The notes under the pieces were generated by a model, which searched no databases, was not told the DNA's origin, and was given only the letters and a program-made list of their open reading frames with translations. The position numbers were made by a program, and so were the translations under genes. 5,730 nucleotides of DNA from Gammaproteobacteria bacterium (GTDB taxonomy: Bacteria > Pseudomonadota > Gammaproteobacteria > Thiohalomonadales > Thiohalomonadaceae), in NCBI GenBank assembly GCA_015232955.1, contig JADFYS010000141.1, forward strand, positions 1-5,730, given 5' to 3'. This document shows positions 1-4,850 of this stretch, in pieces. Numbering within the stretch: position 1 is the stretch's first letter; every line of letters starts with the position of its first letter.

Positions 1-41
1 AAGCCTCCCCCCTGACAAGGGGGGATTGAGGGGGGTTGAGG
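1..41. repeat. GC-rich hairpin repeat
   Basis: The stretch holds runs of C and G in a hairpin: tcccccc at 6-12 pairs with gggggga at 19-25 around a 6-base loop, and a second G-run follows at 30-35. It has no coding character. From memory, similar C-run/G-run hairpins occur as dispersed intergenic repeats in many bacterial genomes. No T-tract follows on either strand, so a classical intrinsic terminator is unlikely. It may continue beyond the window's left edge. Confidence 0.45.
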
Positions 42-59
42 AACGGGGCCTATTTACTG

Positions 60-81
60 AATAATAGGGGAATAATAGGGG
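60..81. repeat. 11-bp perfect tandem duplication at element end
   Basis: The unit aataatagggg occurs twice back to back, at 60-70 and 71-81. The last eight bases of each unit (aatagggg) equal the outer tip of the inverted-repeat element that starts at 74. The left end of that element is therefore partly duplicated, either by replication slippage or as the remains of a second, truncated element end. Confidence 0.7.
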
Positions 82-188
82 ACAGACCACATTTTTCCTA
101 TGAAGTGAAAATAGTAATTGTACTTGGTCGATAGGTTTTACTGAATTGCTGGGAGACCACAAAAAGAATACGCAGTCTGTCCCCTATT
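74..188. mobile_element. MITE-like inverted-repeat element, copy 1 (115 bp)
   Basis: The element is bounded by a perfect 14-bp terminal inverted repeat, aataggggacagac at 74-87 and its complement at 175-188. The interior is non-coding and AT-rich. It is clearly related to the element at 448-572, sharing an identical 27-base core (103-129 here, 485-511 there) and most of the right half, with copy 2 longer by a few small insertions. No transposase is encoded, so it can only be non-autonomous. From memory, ends of the form ggggacagacc occur beside REP-associated (RAYT, IS200-like) transposases in gammaproteobacteria; that link is unverified. The right inverted repeat contains the stop codon of the DUF2442 gene. 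Confidence 0.75.
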
Positions 189-411
189 GTCCTAGGGCAA
201 ACAGTGTCTCTGGGGCAATATCGATCTCCCCCGGCCAGGTAACCGTACCGTAATCGACCTGCGCCAAAGAAAAAAAACCGATATTCTCCAATGGTCGGAA
301 TACCGGATAGTGGAGGTAGGGGCGCATATCAAACAGCCGCTGCTCTCCGTTGTTAAAGGTGAGTTGCAGGATGTAATCGGGTTGTGGCGTAACGGCAGTG
401 ACACGAATCAT
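184..411 (-). CDS. DUF2442 domain-containing protein
   Basis: This 75-residue protein is a single DUF2442 domain. The family pattern is clear: V4-x-x-V7, hydrophobic strand Y13-F19 leading to NNGE (20-23), then FDMRPYL (27-33), a F38-x-x-L41 step, the F46-F47 strand, and the closing V57-T-W-P ... D64-I-A-P-E sequence. The family is small and beta-rich; its biochemical role is not established, and members often sit beside a DUF4160 gene in pairs suspected to be toxin-antitoxin-like. No DUF4160 partner is visible here. The gene is alone between two inverted-repeat elements, and its final Gly-Gln-stop is read from the edge of the left element (184-192), so its natural C-terminus may have been replaced. 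The ATG at 409-411 has only a weak GGGA ribosome site six bases upstream. No good promoter was seen in the 36 bp up to the second element, so transcription may start inside that element. Confidence 0.85.
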   Translation of the reverse strand: MIRVTAVTPQPDYILQLTFNNGEQRLFDMRPYLHYPVFRPLENIGFFSLAQVDYGTVTWPGEIDIAPETLFALGQ

Positions 412-447
412 GGCTATTCCCGCTAACGCAACGGTTCAATTTTGGGC

Positions 448-572
448 AATAGGGGACAGACCACGATTTTTAGTCTTATGTTCAAAGTGAAAATAGTAAT
501 TGTACTTGGTCTGTGGGTTTTACTGGATTGCTAGGGAGGCCACAAAAAAGAATACGCGGTCTGTCCCCTATT
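448..572. mobile_element. MITE-like inverted-repeat element, copy 2 (125 bp)
   Basis: The ends form a perfect 15-bp inverted repeat, aataggggacagacc at 448-462 and its complement at 558-572, extending one more matched base (447/573). It is in the same orientation as copy 1 at 74-188. Both copies are followed on the right by gtcc, so the mobile unit may be slightly longer than the inverted repeats. By eye the right-hand 85 bases of the two copies agree at roughly nine positions in ten. No coding capacity is credible: an open frame crossing the right half (from 500) is unlike any protein I know and is best explained by chance. The two copies together make a direct repeat around the DUF2442 gene. 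Confidence 0.75.
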
Positions 573-576
573 GTCC

Positions 577-657
577 ATTGCAAAAGAGCCTGACGATCAG
601 CGCAATACCGTCACAACCTGGACCACCCGCCTCATCGATAACCTCAAAATCGGCTGA
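577..657 (+). pseudogene. possible 3' remnant of an unknown gene
   Basis: Immediately right of the second element, one plus frame reads as 26 plausible residues ending in a TGA at 655-657. It begins I-A-K-E-P-D-D-Q-R-N and ends T-R-L-I-D-N-L-K-I-G. Codon choice (acc, cgc, ctc, atc, ggc) matches the window's real genes. There is no start codon: the frame continues leftward into the element and meets a TAG at 532-534. This is what the tail of a gene cut off by an inserted or recombined element would look like. The stretch is too short to assign to a family, and chance remains possible. Confidence 0.3.
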
Positions 658-681
658 ACCGCAACCTCGACGCAAGTTTTT

Positions 682-711
682 TTGACACCGTTCACACTCC
701 TGTCATACGAT
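682..711 (+). promoter_or_regulatory. putative sigma70 promoter of the dctPQM operon
   Basis: A perfect -35 hexamer TTGACA lies at 682-687. With an 18-bp spacer it is followed by TACGAT at 706-711, which matches 4 of 6 consensus -10 positions. Transcription would start near 718, giving a leader of about 87 nt before dctP. It follows the preceding possible gene remnant, which is where an operon promoter would be expected. No convincing sigma54 -24/-12 pair was seen, although some C4-dicarboxylate operons are sigma54-controlled. Confidence 0.5.
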
Positions 712-792
712 GGTCACAAGAGCAGAAGGGTGGACGCGCGACAGCGTTCCCCTAAAACTGCCATCACAGAGAAAAAACCGTACCAATACCAC

Positions 793-799
793 TGGAGGA
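793..799 (+). promoter_or_regulatory. ribosome binding site of dctP
   Basis: TGGAGGA sits five bases before the ATG at 805. This decides the start: the open frame extends upstream to 682, but only the ATG at 805 has a strong Shine-Dalgarno sequence and leads directly into a signal peptide. Confidence 0.8.
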
Positions 800-804
800 T
801 CATT

Positions 805-1794
805 ATGAAAACAGTCGCCCTAACCCTGAGTGCGCTCGCCCTCGCCCTGAGCTCTTTCACCACCTACGCCAGTTGCGAAAAGGGAGAGATAAAGGCCAAA
901 CTTAGCCATGTCACCGGAGGCACAACCCACCCCAAAGTGGTCGCCTCTAACCGTCTTGCTGAACGGGTCAACAGCGAGATGAACGGCAAGATGTGTCTCG
1001 AGGTCTACCCCAGCAGCACCCTGTTTGGAGATAGTAAAGAGCTGGAGGCGCTCCTCCTTGGCGATGTCCAGCTTCTCGCCCCCTCCCTCTCCAAATTTGG
1101 CTCCTACACCCGTAAACTCGGCGTTTTTGACCTCCCCTTCATCTTTCAGGATATGGATCACGCCATCCGCTTCACCCAATCCCCTACCGGACGCGAACTC
1201 CTCAACTCGATGAAAGAGGTCGGTTTCGTCGGCCTTGGCTACTGGATGTCCGGGATGAAGTACTTCTCTGCCAACAAGCCACTCATCACCCCGAACGACG
1301 CCAACGGCCTCAAATTCCGGGTACAGACTTCAGATGTTGCCAAGGCGATGATATCGGCCATGGGCGCCTCGCCGCAGCCGATGGCGTTCAAAGAGGTCTA
1401 TGGCGCACTACAGACAGGGGTGGTCGATGGTCAGGAGAACACCTGGTCCAACATCTACACCAAGAAGTTCTTCGAGGTTCAGGATAGCATCACCGAGACC
1501 AACCACCAGCTGCTCGCCTATCTCTTTATGACTTCACAAGAGTGGCTCGACAGCCTCAAACCAGAGATACGGCAGCAGTTCCTGGAGATCGCCGACGAGG
1601 TGACGCAGGAGGCGAACCTCAATGTCAAAGAGAAAGAGGCGAAAAACCGGAGCAATATCCTTCAGGCAGACGGCAAGATCAATACCCTCACCCCAGAGCA
1701 GCGGCAGCAGTGGGTCGATGTGATGAAACCGGTATGGAAGAAGTTTGAGCCAGAGATTGGAGCCGATATTATTGAAGCGGCCGCCGGCTCCTGA
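805..1794 (+). CDS. dctP: TRAP transporter substrate-binding protein DctP
   Basis: This is the periplasmic solute receptor of a tripartite ATP-independent periplasmic transporter, 329 residues, the usual family length. Residues 1-22 form a signal peptide (M-K-T, a hydrophobic run, cleavage likely after T-Y-A). C24 and C64 are the two cysteines found in this DctP subgroup and probably form a disulfide in the mature protein. The family core is clear: LEALLLGDVQL followed by APSLSKF, then DLPFIF, GLGYW and SANKP. The ligand-binding Arg is R172 in LKFRVQTSD, and the conserved block VYGALQTGVVDGQENTWSNI spans 198-217 and includes N212. The close likeness to DctP suggests malate, succinate or fumarate as ligand, but TRAP receptors vary, so the substrate is inferred. 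It is the first gene of the operon; the open frame reaches further upstream to 682, but that extension is rejected because of the ribosome site at 793-799. Confidence 0.95.
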   Translation: MKTVALTLSALALALSSFTTYASCEKGEIKAKLSHVTGGTTHPKVVASNRLAERVNSEMNGKMCLEVYPSSTLFGDSKELEALLLGDVQLLAPSLSKFGSYTRKLGVFDLPFIFQDMDHAIRFTQSPTGRELLNSMKEVGFVGLGYWMSGMKYFSANKPLITPNDANGLKFRVQTSDVAKAMISAMGASPQPMAFKEVYGALQTGVVDGQENTWSNIYTKKFFEVQDSITETNHQLLAYLFMTSQEWLDSLKPEIRQQFLEIADEVTQEANLNVKEKEAKNRSNILQADGKINTLTPEQRQQWVDVMKPVWKKFEPEIGADIIEAAAGS

Positions 1795-1843
1795 AGCGAC
1801 CACACCCCGATCCTTCGTTCTGATGCGATGAGATGAACCGTTG

Positions 1844-2524
1844 ATGGGTAGCTTCTGGCCCCACTTCTACCTACTCTTCTTTATCGCTGCCATCGCCCTG
1901 CTTGAGTGGTGGCTGCCGCGACTGATGGCACGGCTAGAGGAGTCGCTGCTCGTCGCCATTATCACCGCAATTATGGCCGTCTCTTTTGGGCAGGTGGTGG
2001 CGCGTTACGGCTTTAACAGTGGATGGGCGGCGGCACTGGAGTTTAACACCGTCGCCTTCTCCTGGCTGATCCTGGTCGGGATGAGTTACGGTATCAAGAC
2101 CAATCTCCATCTCGGGGTTGATATCGTAGTTCAGGCGGTTCCTAAGCTCTACGCCCGGGTTCTCGCCCTCTTCGGTGCATTGTGCTGTCTTCTCTACGGC
2201 CTCATCCTGCTCGACGCCACCTGGCTCGGACTCATCGGTATCGACGCCAGGGGCGGTGCTATTGAGTACTGGGCAAAGATGTATAAATTCGGGATCGGTT
2301 CAGAGGAGCTACGCTACCCGCTCTTCCTGCAAGAGCAGTTTGCGATCCAGCCTCGGGTCCACCGCTGGCTGGTGCTTCTTATCCTCCCCGTCAGTCTCGC
2401 CCTCCTCATCTACCGTTCACTTCAGGCGATGGTCGCCATCCTCCGCGGCCAGAGGGAGATGATTATCAGCGGCCACGAAGCAAAAGAGCTGGTGGAGGAG
2501 AACCGGAACGCCCTGCGCGATTAG
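1844..2524 (+). CDS. dctQ: TRAP transporter small permease subunit DctQ
   Basis: This is the small integral membrane subunit that pairs with DctM and helps dock the loaded receptor. It has 226 residues from the ATG at 1844; a TTG directly before it (1841) could also serve, and the ribosome site is weak for either. Hydrophobic segments lie near residues 8-24, 35-53, 70-84, 105-124 and 175-191. The DctQ signature is present: E32-E33, R54-Y55 after the second segment, E66 before the third, G79, and the NLHLGVD sequence at 87-93. It is longer than a minimal DctQ (around 160-170 residues) because of an N-terminal hydrophobic segment and a hydrophilic loop at about 134-173 rich in Tyr, Glu and Arg. 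It starts 49 bp after dctP and ends 15 bp before dctM. The charged C-terminal tail (201-226) is probably cytoplasmic. Confidence 0.92.
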   Translation: MGSFWPHFYLLFFIAAIALLEWWLPRLMARLEESLLVAIITAIMAVSFGQVVARYGFNSGWAAALEFNTVAFSWLILVGMSYGIKTNLHLGVDIVVQAVPKLYARVLALFGALCCLLYGLILLDATWLGLIGIDARGGAIEYWAKMYKFGIGSEELRYPLFLQEQFAIQPRVHRWLVLLILPVSLALLIYRSLQAMVAILRGQREMIISGHEAKELVEENRNALRD

Positions 2525-2528
2525 AACC

Positions 2529-2532
2529 GGAG
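2529..2532 (+). promoter_or_regulatory. ribosome binding site of dctM
   Basis: GGAG lies seven bases before the ATG at 2540, inside the 15-bp gap after the dctQ stop. It supports this start and close co-translation of the two membrane subunits. Confidence 0.65.
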
Positions 2533-2539
2533 TCACCCT

Positions 2540-4153
2540 ATGGAAGCCCTCATCCTTTTTGCCACCGTCCTCGCCCTCCTCTTTCTCGGGGTTCCGGTGG
2601 GGATCGCCCTGGGTCTCTCCTCTATCCTCTTTATCACCTTCTTTTCCGATGACTCTCTCTCATCCGTAGCGATTCAGCTCTTTGGCGCCGGGCAGCACTA
2701 CACCCTCCTCGCCATCCCCTTCTTCATCCTCGCCTCCGCCTTTATGTCGACCGGTGGCGTCGCAAAACGGCTCATTAACTTCGCCATCGCCGCTGTCGGC
2801 CACTTTCGTGGCGGCCTGGCGATGGCCTCGGTCCTCGCCTGTATGATGTTTGCCGCCCTCTCCGGCTCCTCACCCGCAACGGTGGTCGCCATCGGCACCA
2901 TCGCCATCGCCGGAATGCGTCAGGTCGGTTACTCCAAAGAGTTCGCCTCGGGAGTGATCGCCAATGCCGGAACGCTGGGGATCCTCATCCCACCCTCCAT
3001 CGTCATGGTGGTCTATGCCGCAGCCACCGATGTCTCGGTGGGACGCATGTTTCTTGCCGGAGTCATCCCCGGTCTGCTCGCAGGCACCATGCTCATGACC
3101 GCAATCTACATTGTTGCGCGGATCAAAAACCTGCCGGCAGAGCCGTGGGCAGGGGTTGGAAATCTCCTCCACGGGGCGAAGGAGGCGGGGTGGGGGCTGT
3201 TTTTAATCGTCATCATTATGGGGGGGATCTACGGTGGAGTCTTTACCCCGACCGAAGCGGCTGTAGTCGCCGCGGTCTACTCCATCCTCGTCTCTCTCTT
3301 TGTCTATCGCGATATGGGGCCGCTCAAGGAGACCCCATGGCTGCTTGCCGAGGATAACCGCCGTGCCCAGGTCGGTTTTAACGGAACCGTTTACGGCCTC
3401 TCCTTCTTCCTGGTCTGGATGATTCTCACCTTTTTTGCCACTGCCGATGAGAGTGAGATCACCCTCGAAGGTCGTGCCCTCTGGGGTTTACTGTTTGCCA
3501 CCGCCATCGCCCTTCTCTACATTGTCTGGCGCGGCCGCAGTAGCGGCGGTACCCTCCCCACCCTCATTGCCAGCCTGCCGGTGTGGCGCCGTAACCTGTT
3601 GCTGCTGCTGAAGATGTTTATTCCCGCCCTCTTCGGCAAAGAGTCGCGCAAGGTGATGCTCGACGGCACCCGCACCACGGTGATGTTAATGTTTATCATC
3701 GCCAACGCCCTCCTCTTTGCCCACACCCTGTCGGCAGAGCGCATCCCGCAGGAGATCACCGCCCAACTGCTGGAGATCGGCTTTAACTGGGTCACCTTTC
3801 TCATCGCGGTCAACATCATCCTCCTCATCGGTGGCCAGTTTATGGAACCGTCGGGGCTGCTGGTGATTGTCGCGCCACTGGTCTTTCCCATCGCCATAGA
3901 GCTGGGTATCGATCCCATCCATCTCGGAATCATTATGGTGGTCAATATGGAGATCGGGATGATCACCCCCCCCATCGGACTCAACCTCTTCGTCACTTCA
4001 GGGATCACCGGTATGAGCCTCTCTCAGGTGGTGCGTGCCGCCCTCCCCTTTGTGGCGGTGCTCCTGCTCTTCCTGATTATTGTCACCTACATCCCGTCAC
4101 TCTCCACCTTCCTCCCCTACGCCATCATGGGGCCGGAGATTGTTCACCAGTAA
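2540..4153 (+). CDS. dctM: TRAP transporter large permease subunit DctM, with central insert
   Basis: This is the large membrane subunit that forms the ion-coupled transport path. Family hallmarks in order are GVPVGIALGL (17-26), AIPFFILAS (58-66) followed by GG (72-73), the first hairpin AALSGSSPAT (105-114), GTLGILIPPS (144-153), GQFMEPSG (432-439) and the second hairpin ITPPIGLNL (475-483). The two hairpins hold the substrate and sodium sites in solved TRAP structures. The protein has 537 residues against a usual 425-430. The surplus lies between VYRDM (255-259) and the resumed family sequence near K371 (DGTRTTVML). That block of about 110 residues has two hydrophobic segments (about 278-300 and 312-330) and a basic, Leu-rich stretch near 350. 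The reading frame is intact and codon use does not change. The stop is overlapped by the convergent receiver-like gene; no terminator was seen. Confidence 0.94.
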   Translation: MEALILFATVLALLFLGVPVGIALGLSSILFITFFSDDSLSSVAIQLFGAGQHYTLLAIPFFILASAFMSTGGVAKRLINFAIAAVGHFRGGLAMASVLACMMFAALSGSSPATVVAIGTIAIAGMRQVGYSKEFASGVIANAGTLGILIPPSIVMVVYAAATDVSVGRMFLAGVIPGLLAGTMLMTAIYIVARIKNLPAEPWAGVGNLLHGAKEAGWGLFLIVIIMGGIYGGVFTPTEAAVVAAVYSILVSLFVYRDMGPLKETPWLLAEDNRRAQVGFNGTVYGLSFFLVWMILTFFATADESEITLEGRALWGLLFATAIALLYIVWRGRSSGGTLPTLIASLPVWRRNLLLLLKMFIPALFGKESRKVMLDGTRTTVMLMFIIANALLFAHTLSAERIPQEITAQLLEIGFNWVTFLIAVNIILLIGGQFMEPSGLLVIVAPLVFPIAIELGIDPIHLGIIMVVNMEIGMITPPIGLNLFVTSGITGMSLSQVVRAALPFVAVLLLFLIIVTYIPSLSTFLPYAIMGPEIVHQ

Positions 4154-4529
4154 CCGCCCCCTCCAGGGCCAGACGCAACTTCTCCCTGAGCTCCTCTTCA
4201 ACAATAGGGTAGGTGAGGGTGGCAAAAACCGGAAACCGAAGCTGAAGGGCAGCGAAGTTTTCACTATCCTTGCGGTGATAGAAGATAATCGCCCGGCTAT
4301 TTGGCTTCTGTTGCAGCACCGCCAGCAGTGACTCCAGGGCACTGGTACGATCCCTGAAGTCGGACTGACAGTTAAACTCGGCGACCACCACATCGACTGG
4401 ATTCCGTTTACAGTAGCTAATCGCCTTGCGGCTGGAGGTGAACTGCTCCACCGTAAATCCCGCCTCGCGGTAGAGGCTGGAAAAATCGGGGTAGTCGCCC
4501 AGTTCTATAATCGAGAGCAGGTGGGGCAT
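4125..4529 (-). CDS. degenerate response-regulator receiver-like protein
   Basis: This 134-residue protein has the alternating strand/helix order of a CheY-like receiver and no output domain. Strand 1 is LLSIIEL (4-10), helix 1 about 15-23, strand 2 TVEQF, helix 2 about 33-42, strand 3 VDVVVAEF (45-52), helix 3 about 62-74, strand 4 RAIIFYH (79-85), strand 5 VFATLTYP (101-108) and helix 5 from 110 to 123. At the usual phospho-acceptor Asp is E51, and the conserved Lys before Pro in strand 5 is Y107; the paired acids after strand 1 are not clear. Phosphorylation by the normal route is therefore unlikely. The fold assignment is inference from pattern. A start at 4541 is possible, but the ATG at 4527-4529 has a GAGGA ribosome site and fits strand 1 better. 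It is transcribed towards dctM and overlaps it by 29 bp. Confidence 0.72.
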   Translation of the reverse strand: MPHLLSIIELGDYPDFSSLYREAGFTVEQFTSSRKAISYCKRNPVDVVVAEFNCQSDFRDRTSALESLLAVLQQKPNSRAIIFYHRKDSENFAALQLRFPVFATLTYPIVEEELREKLRLALEGAVTGEQSPAP

Positions 4530-4534
4530 AACCG

Positions 4535-4539
4535 TCCTC
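4535..4539 (-). promoter_or_regulatory. ribosome binding site of the receiver-like gene
   Basis: On the minus strand GAGGA is followed by five bases and then the ATG at 4527-4529. The upstream in-frame ATG at 4539-4541 has no Shine-Dalgarno sequence, so this site favours the shorter protein. Confidence 0.55.
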
Positions 4540-4541
4540 AT

Positions 4542-4850
4542 TGGCTGTTATGGATGCATTAAAGAATACCATTTTTGAACGAATTTGCATTCAGAATCAC
4601 ACTCTCGCTTCGGAGTGCGGTATCCTTAGCGGTTGCAGAATTTGATGACCATATTGGGATCAGTTCTCTATCTCACCAGCTCCACACCCATGCCGCGATT
4701 ATTCAATAAACAAGATATTTCATCACGCTCACGATACTCAAGACTGTTGAACACAGTGGATTTCAGGGAGTCGAGAAGAGTGGCTACTCAAGACAAAAAG
4801 TCACGCGTATCGGCTTTCTGGAACCCGTGTTTTCAGTTATTTTGGGCATA
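4542..4850. other. intergenic region between divergent genes
   Basis: This 309-bp stretch is more AT-rich than its surroundings and separates the minus-strand receiver-like gene from the plus-strand prenyltransferase, so it must contain both start regions. On the minus strand, TGGTATTCT (4563-4571) resembles an extended -10 element for the receiver-like gene, but no matching -35 was found. A short hairpin, cactc at 4600-4604 with gagtg at 4613-4617, has no T-tract. A minus frame at 4668-4787 and a plus frame from 4633 are open but have neither a good start nor a recognisable family. CATAAT at 4847-4852 could be a -10 for the prenyltransferase gene, without a clear -35. No RNA gene was recognised. 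Confidence 0.5.

Noticed and set aside
19..81. G-quadruplex from four G-runs
   Set aside because: The runs at 19-24, 30-35, 67-70 and 78-81 are separated by loops that are too long and irregular; a simple hairpin repeat explains the left part.
74..572. CRISPR-like array
   Set aside because: There are only two repeats, they are over 100 bp with inverted ends, and the spacer between them is a protein-coding gene.
500..685. Plus-strand open frame of 61 codons
   Set aside because: It begins inside the second inverted-repeat element with a TTG-like or distant start, has no ribosome site, and gives a Ser/Pro-rich sequence typical of a chance frame.
682..804. N-terminal extension of dctP
   Set aside because: The extra 41 codons overlap the likely promoter and leader, and the ATG at 805 has a strong ribosome site followed by a clean signal peptide.
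658..804. Sigma54 promoter upstream of dctP
   Set aside because: No GG and GC pair at -24/-12 spacing with the surrounding consensus was found; a perfect TTGACA with a fair -10 is the better reading.
868..876. Lipoprotein cleavage site in DctP at C24
   Set aside because: The residues before C24 are Y-A-S, and Tyr is unusual at the -3 lipobox position. C24 is better explained as the disulfide partner of C64, with cleavage after A22.
820..1179. Antisense frame of 119 codons inside dctP
   Set aside because: It is a shadow of the dctP reading frame with low-complexity Gly/Glu content. The same applies to the other antisense and off-frame stretches within dctP, dctQ and dctM.
4154..4180. Intrinsic terminator after dctM
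   Set aside because: The short C/G-rich pairing there has no stable stem of adequate length and no T-tract, and it lies within the convergent gene.
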